Of a stretch of DNA of 64,000 nt, positions 18,416 to 26,072 are shown one piece after another. A program made the translations under genes and the position numbers. The DNA lies in the NCBI GenBank assembly GCA_022072405.1, contig JAJVHX010000011.1:209416-273415 (forward strand), in the 5' to 3' direction. Origin of the DNA: Phycisphaerae bacterium. Lineage in GTDB: Bacteria > Planctomycetota > Phycisphaerae > UBA1845 > CAIVHJ01. Each line of letters starts with the position of its first letter. Position 1 is the stretch's first letter. The notes beneath the pieces are model-generated. The model was not told the origin of the DNA, ran no database searches, and worked only from the letters and a program-made list of their open reading frames with translations.

Positions 18416-19332
18416 GTCACCACTGGCCGGACAAGGTACAGATAGTCGAAGTCGGCCCACGCGACGGCCTGCAGAATGAATCCGTCATCGTGCCAACGGC
18501 GGTCAAGGCCGAATTGATACAACATCTCCTGACCGCGGGGCTGTCGCAGATTGAAGTGACTTCCTTCGTGCATCCGCGGCTGGTGCCGCAGCTAGCCGAT
18601 GCCAATGAATTACTGGCTTTGTTGCCTCGCAGCGCCTCGAACCAATTCTCGGCTTTAGTGCCCAATCTCAAAGGCTGGGAACGGGCCCGTGCCTGTGAAC
18701 TGCAGCGCATCGCGATTTTCACCGCCGCCTCTGAAACCTTTGCTCGAAAAAATATCAACATGAGCGTGGCGGAATCGCTGGATGCCTATCGGCCACTGGT
18801 TCATGAGGCCCGCACCCAGGGTTGTAGTGTACGGGCTTATTTATCAACCTGCTTTGTCTGCCCCTACGAAGGTGAGATGGCTGTCTCGCGGGTAGTCGAA
18901 TTAAGCCAGGCCCTGCTTGATCTGGGCGCTGATGAAGTGGCGATCAGCGATACCATCGGTGCGGCCGCTCCAACGGATATTGAACGCACGATCGGTGCGC
19001 TACTGGAGCATGTACCAGCCGAGCGTATTGCTCTGCACCTGCACGATACCTACGGTACAGCACTGGCCAATGTAGTCGCCGGTCTGCAACTGGGTATTCG
19101 CACCTTTGATAGTTCGTGCGGAGGTTTAGGGGGCTGTCCATTCGCACCGGGTGCCAGTGGCAACCTGGCCACTGAGGACCTGGTCTATCTGCTGCAGCGG
19201 ATGAATATTGCCTGCGGTGTGGATATGTCGGCGTTGCAACGGGCGGCTGCATTTATCGCCAGCCGCCTGGGTCGGGAATTGTCCAGTCGGCATTGGAAAC
19301 GGTGGCAATGCAAGCCCTCTACTACGACATAG
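18412..19332 (+). CDS. mvaB: hydroxymethylglutaryl-CoA lyase
   Basis: A 306-residue HMG-CoA lyase, which splits HMG-CoA into acetoacetate and acetyl-CoA at the end of leucine catabolism. It has the TIM-barrel start VEVGPRDGLQNE, the metal/catalytic region LHLHDTYGTALANV, and the family signature GGLGGCPFAPGASGNLATED with the flexible-loop cysteine. The ATG at 18412 overlaps the previous stop by four bases and removes 21 residues that do not belong to the family. Its 3' end overlaps the following biotin ligase ORF by about 25 bases. Confidence 0.93.
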   Translation: MSHHWPDKVQIVEVGPRDGLQNESVIVPTAVKAELIQHLLTAGLSQIEVTSFVHPRLVPQLADANELLALLPRSASNQFSALVPNLKGWERARACELQRIAIFTAASETFARKNINMSVAESLDAYRPLVHEARTQGCSVRAYLSTCFVCPYEGEMAVSRVVELSQALLDLGADEVAISDTIGAAAPTDIERTIGALLEHVPAERIALHLHDTYGTALANVVAGLQLGIRTFDSSCGGLGGCPFAPGASGNLATEDLVYLLQRMNIACGVDMSALQRAAAFIASRLGRELSSRHWKRWQCKPSTTT

Positions 19333-19892
19333 TCGATTCCACCAACGACGAAGCTCGTCGATTGCTTGCTGAGCATCGTGCTCCGGTGGGCGATTTTTAT
19401 CTGACCGCCCGGAAGCAGCGCGCCGGTCGAGGAACCTGTGGGCGCAATTGGTCCTCACCTCGTGAAGCCGGACTCTATATGACCATCGTCTTGCGGGGGG
19501 CATTTAAATCGTTGCCTACAACAGATCGCTACACACTCGCCATCGGCCATGCGTTAGCAGATCACCTGCGACAATTCACCTGCCTGCCGGTAGAGGTCAA
19601 ACCGATAAACGACCTGATGATCGATAGTCGTAAGGTAGGTGGTATTTTAACCGAGGCGATGATCGTGGATGGTGTGATATCAGATTTGATTATTGGCATT
19701 GGACTGAATACCCATCGAGCCGACAGGGGGCTGCCGCCGGAACAGGTTACTGCCTTACAGGAGCACCTGTCGCGAGAACATTTCGCGCAGTTGGAGTTTC
19801 CCCGTCTGGTTGAGGAATGGGCTGTGGTGGTGGCACAATGTTGCCGATCCATTTATGCGCCGTCAGTTGGATCAGCGATGCAGGAGTTGTAA
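19308..19892 (+). CDS. biotin--[carboxylase] ligase, catalytic domain only
   Basis: A BirA/LplA-like biotin protein ligase of about 194 residues that would attach biotin to the carrier lysine of the carboxylase just upstream. Motifs are YYDIVDSTNDEA, the biotinyl-AMP loop QRAGRGTCGRNW, and KPINDLMIDSRKVGGILTE (canonical KWPNDL...RKVGGIL; the Trp is Ile here). There is no N-terminal helix-turn-helix, so it is not a repressor, and it stops soon after the catalytic core, lacking most of the usual SH3-like C-terminal domain. The ATG at 19308 is favoured over a TTG at 19293. It overlaps HMG-CoA lyase at the 5' end, and its last 21 bases overlap the convergent E1 gene. Confidence 0.85.
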   Translation: MQALYYDIVDSTNDEARRLLAEHRAPVGDFYLTARKQRAGRGTCGRNWSSPREAGLYMTIVLRGAFKSLPTTDRYTLAIGHALADHLRQFTCLPVEVKPINDLMIDSRKVGGILTEAMIVDGVISDLIIGIGLNTHRADRGLPPEQVTALQEHLSREHFAQLEFPRLVEEWAVVVAQCCRSIYAPSVGSAMQEL

Positions 19893-22115
19893 CGCCTGCT
19901 GAATGATCTGCGCTTCCGAAGGCAGTACCAGCGGAGCAGCGGGTCCCAATGGTATGTAGACGTCCTCGGCACAGACGCGGGCGATCGGTAGCTGGCCGCA
20001 ACCTTGTTCGATCAGGGCGGTGATGATCCCTTCACTCAATCCGCCGGTCCGGCGGGTCTCATCGACGATCAATACTCGTCCGCTGATCCGGGCCTGTTCG
20101 GCGATGAATTCAACATTGAGCGGTTGCAGCCAGCGCAGGTCCACCACGCGACAATGCCGGTTGTGTTGTTCGGCTAGCTGGCGAGCGGCACGCATCGACA
20201 GATAGACTCCGTTGCCAAACGTGATGATCGTCAGCTCCCTGGCTTCGGGATGATAGACCCGTCCCTCGCCCAGAATAGCCGATTCGCCTTGTGGGGGATA
20301 GTTTGACTGCCACAGCCCGTCTTTGGGTGCATACAGATCGCGCGTCATATAGAGTGCGATCGGTTCCAGGAATAGAACGACCCGTCCGTCCACCTGGGCC
20401 AGGGCTGCACAACTACGCAGCAACTGTACCGCGTCATCACCGCGCGCCGGGCAGGCAATGATGATACCGGGGATATCGCGCAGCGGAGCCACGGTATTGT
20501 CATTGTGAAAGTGGCCGCCGAAGCCTTTCTGGTAAGCGAAGGAGGCGATGCGCACCACCATGGGATTGCGAAACTGATCCTGCGAAAAATATTGCAGGCT
20601 GCAGGCCTCGCCACGAATCTGATCACACGCGTTGTGAAAATAGGCGAGGTATTGAATTTCCGGAATTGGCAAAATACCCAGGTGAGCAGCTCCGCTGGCC
20701 AGGCCGAGAATATTCGTCTCATCCAGCAGCGTGTTGAATACTCGTCCGGTTCCAAAAGCCTCCTGCAATCCCTGGGTAATATTGTAAACTCCACCTTTGC
20801 GAGCCACATCTTCGCCAAAAATCAGCGATTGCGGATACTTGGCCAGCAGTTCACGCAGCGCGTAATTGATCATCACCGCCAGATGACGCGGCGGCCCGTT
20901 TTCGGGTAATTGACCTTCTGGATATACAACCCGGCGATGCTCCATTGCTATCGAACGGGCCGCTTCACTTTGAACGGCTTCCGGTGAGTAGGGGGCGAGA
21001 GAGGTCATGATCTCTGCAGCCGAGGTCAGTTTAGGACGCTGAACAACTTCATCGGCGATTCGCTGAATCTCCTTGCGCCAATGTTCATAACGTGCGATCA
21101 CTTCACCGGGCGTCAGCAGACCATGAGTCATAACCAGCTCTGCACTGCGCAGCAAGGGGTCCAGCCGTTCCGCCTCCTCCAGCTCCTGTTGTGAGCGATA
21201 TTCCATTTCCAGATCACTGCCGGCGTGGCCCATCAACCGCACAGTGCGCAGATGAAGTAAAACCGGTGCCCGATGGGTTCGACAGTACTGCACTGCCTGC
21301 GAGGTTGTGTTGAAGGCGTCGAGCAGATCAAGCCCATTGGCCGAATAATAGGCGAAGCCGGGCAAATGGCTGAAGGTATGTTCCACCCAGCCCGGGGGTG
21401 TTTTAACGGAAATCCCCCACTGGTTGTCTTCACAGATCAGCAGAATCGGCACGGGAATTTTCTGATAACTCAACCAGCGGGCACCGTTGAAGCCGGTCAG
21501 TGCGGTGGCGTGATTGATCGTCGCATCACCAAAATTGCACAGGACAATACTGTCTTCGGGAATGTTGAGCGGCCAGCCTCGCCGCTGGGCGCGAACTAGG
21601 CTGACCGCCAGTCCGACTGCTTTGGGCAGGTGGCTGGCGATCGTCGAGGTTTGCGGCGGTACCCAGAGAGACCGGCTGCCGAATACCTTGTGGCGACCTC
21701 CGGAGATGGGATCTTCGCTGCTGGCGACGGTTCCCAGCAGAATATCGCGGAGCGGCTGTTGATTTGACAATTGGCGGCTACGCTGAATGAACCAGGCGCC
21801 GCTGCGATAGTGCAAGAACGCCGGATCGCTGAAACGCGTCAGCTCTCCAAGTACGGCATTGCCTTCATGGCCGCTGCTGCTGATGGTATAAAAACCCTGA
21901 TCGCGGCTGCGCAGGAGTCGGGCCTGTAAGTCAAGATGTCGTGATTGCAACTGAGCATCAAACAACTCGAGCAATAATTGGCCGGTCAGCGAGGTTGAAG
22001 TGGATAGCGGCTGATCAGGAGCGAAAGGGGTCGGTGTAGCGGAATGATCAGCGGCCCACTGCGCTACGTGGCGGGCAAAATTCTCATCGATAATGACGGC
22101 ACGATTAAAGGGCAT
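19872..22115 (-). CDS. branched-chain 2-oxoacid dehydrogenase E1, alpha-beta fusion
   Basis: A 747-residue single-chain E1. Residues about 1-400 are an E1-alpha domain with a thiamine diphosphate site (GDATINHATALTGFNG, ending LICEDNQWGIS) and the ISSSGHEGNAVLGEL segment. Residues about 415-747 are an E1-beta domain (IFGEDVARKGGVYNITQGL, ETNILGLASGAA, ASFAYQKGFGGHFHNDN, and IVDETRRTGGLSEG near the end). It decarboxylates 2-oxoacids and acylates the lipoyl group of E2. The alpha/beta fusion is known in several phyla. The neighbouring leucine genes support branched-chain substrates, though pyruvate cannot be fully excluded. E2 and E3 are not in the window. The next gene, the acyl-CoA dehydrogenase, lies 51 bases upstream on the same strand. 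Confidence 0.88.
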   Translation of the reverse strand: MPFNRAVIIDENFARHVAQWAADHSATPTPFAPDQPLSTSTSLTGQLLLELFDAQLQSRHLDLQARLLRSRDQGFYTISSSGHEGNAVLGELTRFSDPAFLHYRSGAWFIQRSRQLSNQQPLRDILLGTVASSEDPISGGRHKVFGSRSLWVPPQTSTIASHLPKAVGLAVSLVRAQRRGWPLNIPEDSIVLCNFGDATINHATALTGFNGARWLSYQKIPVPILLICEDNQWGISVKTPPGWVEHTFSHLPGFAYYSANGLDLLDAFNTTSQAVQYCRTHRAPVLLHLRTVRLMGHAGSDLEMEYRSQQELEEAERLDPLLRSAELVMTHGLLTPGEVIARYEHWRKEIQRIADEVVQRPKLTSAAEIMTSLAPYSPEAVQSEAARSIAMEHRRVVYPEGQLPENGPPRHLAVMINYALRELLAKYPQSLIFGEDVARKGGVYNITQGLQEAFGTGRVFNTLLDETNILGLASGAAHLGILPIPEIQYLAYFHNACDQIRGEACSLQYFSQDQFRNPMVVRIASFAYQKGFGGHFHNDNTVAPLRDIPGIIIACPARGDDAVQLLRSCAALAQVDGRVVLFLEPIALYMTRDLYAPKDGLWQSNYPPQGESAILGEGRVYHPEARELTIITFGNGVYLSMRAARQLAEQHNRHCRVVDLRWLQPLNVEFIAEQARISGRVLIVDETRRTGGLSEGIITALIEQGCGQLPIARVCAEDVYIPLGPAAPLVLPSEAQIIQQALQLLHR

Positions 22116-22166
22116 GGGCGGGAGACATCCAAAAAAAATAACCGGAGGTGGTGGGAATATTCTCGA

Positions 22167-23327
22167 CTAAAAGGCGCTGACGCCGGTCAGCTCCCGGCCC
22201 ACGATTAATTGATGTATGGTCTCGGTTCCCTCGTAGGTGATCACGCTTTCCAGGTTGAGGGCATGGCGGATCGGGCAGCATTCCGCCACAATGCCTCCCG
22301 CACCCAGCAGATCGCGGGCATCGCGAGCGATGTCGAGCGCCATGCGACAATTGTTCCATTTAGCCAATGACACCTGGGCGTGATGCATTTCGCCGGCATC
22401 CTTCAATCGCCCCAGTTGCAGGACCATGAGCTGGGCCAGGGTAATCTGCCGAACCATGTCGGCCAGACGAATTTGCACAGCTTGTTTATGAGTCAACGGT
22501 GCACCAAAAAGTTGCCGGAGACTCGTGAATTGAAATGCTTCGCGGTAACAGGCGATGGCGGCACCGATAGCTCCCCAGCAGATGCCGTAACGAGCCTGGG
22601 TCAGGCAACTGAGCGGCGCACCCAGCCCCCGGGCGGTGGGCAGCCGTTGGCTGTCGGGTATGATGCAACGCTCAAAAAACAACTCGCTGGTGATCGACGC
22701 CCGCAGTGAAAATTTATGTTTGATCTCCCGTGTGGTAAAACCGTTGGTGCCACGATCAACAAGAAAGCCCATGATGCCTTCGCTGGTGGTGGCCCAGACG
22801 ACGGCGACGTCGGCGATGTCCCCATTGGTGATCCACATCTTGGCCCCGTCGAGAATCCATTTGTCGCCATCCTGAACCGCGCGGGTTTTCATGTTGCCGG
22901 GATCGCTGCCGCCATCGGGTTCGGTCAGGCCAAAGCAGCCGATGAGTTCGCCTTTGGCCATCTTGGGCAGATAGCGATTTCGCTGTTCTTCGCTGCCATA
23001 GCTCAGAATCGGATACATGCACAAGCCGCTCTGGACGCTGGCGAAACTCCGCACGCCGCTATCACCGCGCTCCAGCTCCTGCATGATCAATCCATAGGCG
23101 ACATTGTTCAGCCCCGCACAGCCATAGCCTTGAATCGTCGGACCGAAGAGGCCCATCTCCGCCATTTCCGGCACCAGGTCACGTGGGAAACGTCCAGCTT
23201 CAAAACAATCGGCGATGATCGGCAGTACCCGTTCATCGACCCACCGGCCAACCAGCTCCTGAATCTGGCGTTCATCAGAATTGAGGGAGGATTGCAGTCT
23301 ATAAAAATCCGTTGCTTCCAATGCCAT
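22167..23327 (-). CDS. acyl-CoA dehydrogenase, glutaryl-CoA dehydrogenase type
   Basis: A 386-residue FAD acyl-CoA dehydrogenase. The sequence follows glutaryl-CoA dehydrogenase closely: ELERGDSGVRSFASVQS (the Arg that binds the glutaryl carboxylate), SYGSEEQRNRYLPKMAKGEL, CFGLTEPDGGSDPGNM, WITNGDIADVAVVWA, ARYGICWGAIGAA and the catalytic Glu in TYEGTETIHQLIVGRELTG. Glutaryl-CoA dehydrogenase oxidatively decarboxylates glutaryl-CoA to crotonyl-CoA in lysine and tryptophan breakdown. Isovaleryl-CoA dehydrogenases carry the catalytic Glu elsewhere, so despite the leucine-pathway setting this is not a typical one. It is probably co-transcribed with the E1 fusion. A recruited role in branched-chain catabolism is possible. 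Confidence 0.88.
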   Translation of the reverse strand: MALEATDFYRLQSSLNSDERQIQELVGRWVDERVLPIIADCFEAGRFPRDLVPEMAEMGLFGPTIQGYGCAGLNNVAYGLIMQELERGDSGVRSFASVQSGLCMYPILSYGSEEQRNRYLPKMAKGELIGCFGLTEPDGGSDPGNMKTRAVQDGDKWILDGAKMWITNGDIADVAVVWATTSEGIMGFLVDRGTNGFTTREIKHKFSLRASITSELFFERCIIPDSQRLPTARGLGAPLSCLTQARYGICWGAIGAAIACYREAFQFTSLRQLFGAPLTHKQAVQIRLADMVRQITLAQLMVLQLGRLKDAGEMHHAQVSLAKWNNCRMALDIARDARDLLGAGGIVAECCPIRHALNLESVITYEGTETIHQLIVGRELTGVSAF

Positions 23328-23516
23328 GCCGTAATTCCTTTATTGGATCAATCTGAACTGGATGTATTAACCGGCGAAAAGCAGCTCCTGATATCATAGG
23401 CAAGTCGTTCACTCAGGTGGGTTCGACCAGCCGGTTGAAAAGTGGGAAGTATAGTTGACTTTGGAGCGTTGTCCAGCGAAAATACTCTGCTGTTTAGAGG
23501 TGGATCATGCATCTAA
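23328..23516. other. non-coding gap before tRNA gene
   Basis: This gap of 189 bases holds the promoter region of the reverse acyl-CoA dehydrogenase/E1 pair and of the forward tRNA gene. A TTGACT at 23455-23460 could be a -35 element for the tRNA, but no convincing -10 element sits at ideal spacing (GAAAAT at 23478-23483 is the best). No open frame or structured RNA was recognised. Confidence 0.3.
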
Positions 23517-23590
<74 letters not shown>

Positions 23591-23688
23591 TGCGTTTATC
23601 GCAGTTCTAATCGTACAATCCAGCGGGTCATCACTTCTGTGTGGGGATAGTTAATCGTATTGGTTGCAACACAGCAACTACCATAATG

Positions 23689-24159
23689 CTAACGGTTAGT
23701 GGCAAAATCGATCGCACTGATCAGATTTTGTTTGAATTCCTGATAATCACCGGCCTTGGTGATATAACCATTCGCACCGCTTTCATAAGCCAGCGAGATT
23801 TCGCTGATGGAGTTGGAAGTGGTGACCACAATAATCTTCATCTCCTGCAGGAAGGGGTTATCTCGGATCTGTTTCAAAAATTCGAAACCATTGAGCTTGG
23901 GCATCTTCAAATCCAGAAAAACCAGATCCGGGATGAGCACCCGTGAAGGATCGTGGTGTCGAGGCCAGTGGAGCAGAAAGTCTACAGCCTTCTCACCGTC
24001 GTAAATATGCAGCACGCTGATCGGGCGCTCGATTTCGCGAATGATCTTCTGGATCAGCTTGGCATGGGCGTAGTCGTCCTCTACCAGCAGAATTTTCAGA
24101 GGGGCATTCGATTGGTGGGTTTTCTGATCCGGAGTAATGTTTGGAACCAGGGTCATCAT
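23689..24159 (-). CDS. single-domain response regulator (Rcp1-like)
   Basis: A 156-residue receiver-only protein. Acidic pocket residues are in ILLVEDDYAHAKLI, the phosphoacceptor Asp in DLVFLDLKMPKLNG, Thr in IIVVTTSN and Lys in NGYITKAGD. The HWPRH insertion and the LIQKIIREIE helix are typical of Rcp1-like regulators, which pair with phytochrome or PAS-containing kinases and have no output domain. The gene begins four bases after the end of the kinase gene on the same strand, so the two form an operon and almost certainly a phosphorelay pair. The second Met may be the true start. The downstream target is unknown. Confidence 0.93.
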   Translation of the reverse strand: MMTLVPNITPDQKTHQSNAPLKILLVEDDYAHAKLIQKIIREIERPISVLHIYDGEKAVDFLLHWPRHHDPSRVLIPDLVFLDLKMPKLNGFEFLKQIRDNPFLQEMKIIVVTTSNSISEISLAYESGANGYITKAGDYQEFKQNLISAIDFATNR

Positions 24160-24163
24160 TTTC

Positions 24164-25669
24164 CTACCTCAATGTTGCTAAACGTACTCCCAAGGGTATC
24201 GATAAGGTGAATTCAGCACCACCACCGACATCCGAACGAATCGACACCGTGCCGCCGATCCGTTGCATCAACCGATGTACCGCCGTCAGCCCGATGCCGG
24301 AACCGGCAACCTTGGAATGCTGATCTTCCAAACGCTCGAAAAGCTGGAATATTCGTACATGATGCTGCAGCGCGATCCCCGGACCGTTGTCGGCTACACC
24401 GATCAGCAGGCGGTGCTCCTCCAGCGTTGCCTGGATAGTCAGCCGCGGAGTCGGATCGGTACAGCCATAATGGAGGGCATTTTCGATGAGGTTTTCCAGC
24501 GCTTCGCGAACATGCAGTGTGCTGAGAATCACTTCTGCACCGGGTGCGATGATTTGAACCTGAACAGTTTTTTCTTCCAGCCGGGCATTAAACATGCGTA
24601 AAACCTCGGCCAGAAAATCAGGCAGAATGACTTTTTCATATTGCACCGGAGAATTTTCGATCTTGGACAGATCACCCAGTTCCGAGATCATTTCCTGCAT
24701 ACGGACGCATTCCTGCAGTGCGGTTTGAATATAGGCGCCATGTTCTGAACCCAGCAGTTTACTGCATTCATCCAGCACAATGTTCAGATTCCACTGCACC
24801 GTGACCAGCGGGCGTTTGAGATCATGGCGGACAATATGGAGGAATTCCTCGCTTTCCTGGCGGTGCTTGTCACGGTTTCGTTCAGCCAGTTGCCGTTCGG
24901 TTATGTCTACCACCACACCCAGTACCATCGCCCCCTGAGCCGTGTCAATCGGATTCAATCCGACTTCGACCGGGAATTCGCTCCCATCTTTTCGCCGTCC
25001 GAACAATTCCCGGCCGCGACCCATGGCACGAATACTCGGCGCGATCATGTATTGTTGACGATAATGGATATGGTTTTCAATGTAGCGTCTGGGTACCAGC
25101 AATTCTACCGTCTGCCCGTACAGTTCGCTCCGATCATAATGAAAAAGCTGTTCAGCACAGCGGTTCACCAGTACGATTTTTCCCTGGGCATCGGACATGA
25201 TCATGGCATTGGGCGCCGCTTCCACGGCGATGCGAAAATGTTCTTCCGCATCATGACGTCCTATCGTTTCCTTCTTCAATTGCAGATTCAATGCGCCCAC
25301 ATCCGGCAGACGCAGGGCACGCGGTAAAATCGGGATGATGGCCAATACCGTCAGCCAGGAGGCGATCGCTGTAACTATTTTCAGTGACGCCGACAGGCGG
25401 TAAGCCGGCCACCAGAATAGCGCAGCTTCGGTCATGTGAACCAAGCCACAAGAGAAAATAAAGACGCAGAATAACCAGAAGGTTCGCGGAAAAGGGAAAT
25501 TCTGGCGACGGGTAACAAAATAGAGCAGGAGGATGGGGATAGTAAAATATGCGGCTCCGGTAGCAACATCCGCAATGATGTGCGACCAGCCATGCCACTC
25601 CGACCAGTTGCCGCAGTGCCATCGCGGAGGAAAATCTGACGTATCAAACAACAACCGGACAAAGCTCAT
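24164..25669 (-). CDS. hybrid-free sensor histidine kinase with ETR1-like ethylene/copper-binding domain and PAS
   Basis: A histidine kinase of about 501 residues. The first 115 residues form three membrane helices that match the sensor domain of plant and cyanobacterial ethylene receptors (IIADVATGAAYFTIP, then VFIFSCGLVHMTEA, then LKIVTAIASWLTVLAIIP). Asp34, Cys74 and His78 correspond to ETR1 Asp25, Cys65 and His69, with the same Asp-to-Cys spacing of 40. A PAS domain follows (about 145-265), then HisKA (LHIVRHDLKRPLVTVQW) and a HATPase domain (ENLIENALHYG, VADNGPGI, GSGIGLTAV). The ATG at 25669 gives the usual family start (FDTSDFPPRWHCG); the frame stays open to an ATG at 25747. It is paired with the receiver gene immediately downstream. 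Confidence 0.9.
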   Translation of the reverse strand: MSFVRLLFDTSDFPPRWHCGNWSEWHGWSHIIADVATGAAYFTIPILLLYFVTRRQNFPFPRTFWLFCVFIFSCGLVHMTEAALFWWPAYRLSASLKIVTAIASWLTVLAIIPILPRALRLPDVGALNLQLKKETIGRHDAEEHFRIAVEAAPNAMIMSDAQGKIVLVNRCAEQLFHYDRSELYGQTVELLVPRRYIENHIHYRQQYMIAPSIRAMGRGRELFGRRKDGSEFPVEVGLNPIDTAQGAMVLGVVVDITERQLAERNRDKHRQESEEFLHIVRHDLKRPLVTVQWNLNIVLDECSKLLGSEHGAYIQTALQECVRMQEMISELGDLSKIENSPVQYEKVILPDFLAEVLRMFNARLEEKTVQVQIIAPGAEVILSTLHVREALENLIENALHYGCTDPTPRLTIQATLEEHRLLIGVADNGPGIALQHHVRIFQLFERLEDQHSKVAGSGIGLTAVHRLMQRIGGTVSIRSDVGGGAEFTLSIPLGVRLATLR

Positions 25670-25747
25670 TACTTTTGTATCCAGCCGAAAATAATTGACG
25701 ATTGATTGGACAACGGATTCGGATAATTCGACATTGATCGGCGACAA

Positions 25748-26072
25748 AAAACAAATAGCTATTCGAGAGGTCTTATTCCGGCACTTTAAAATAGTGTCCC
25801 AAAAAACTCAAGGATTATATATTCCGCAGGTTTTGGTTAGTACGAAAAAAACGAATTTTCAGTTGATCAGTACTGCAGTCAACTGGCACATGTAATCCAA
25901 ATTGATTGAGTAAATTCATGGGATCGAGCTATATCCGATTTAACAAGTCCGCATGTCTTCTCTGAGGACTGTTTCAACTAAAGGTGTGGTGTGGTGCAAT
26001 ATGCAGTACTGTGCTTTCATTCACAGCGTAGAAGTACAGAAGGATGGGTAACCCAGCTAAGGCGGGCAGCGT
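25748..26072. other. non-coding gap between smc and the kinase gene
   Basis: The 325 bases lie beyond the 3' end of smc and upstream of the kinase, both on the reverse strand. The part nearest the kinase is AT-rich and should contain its promoter. I see no open frame with a ribosome binding site, no clear terminator hairpin with a T run, and no tRNA-like or riboswitch-like fold. Confidence 0.3.
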
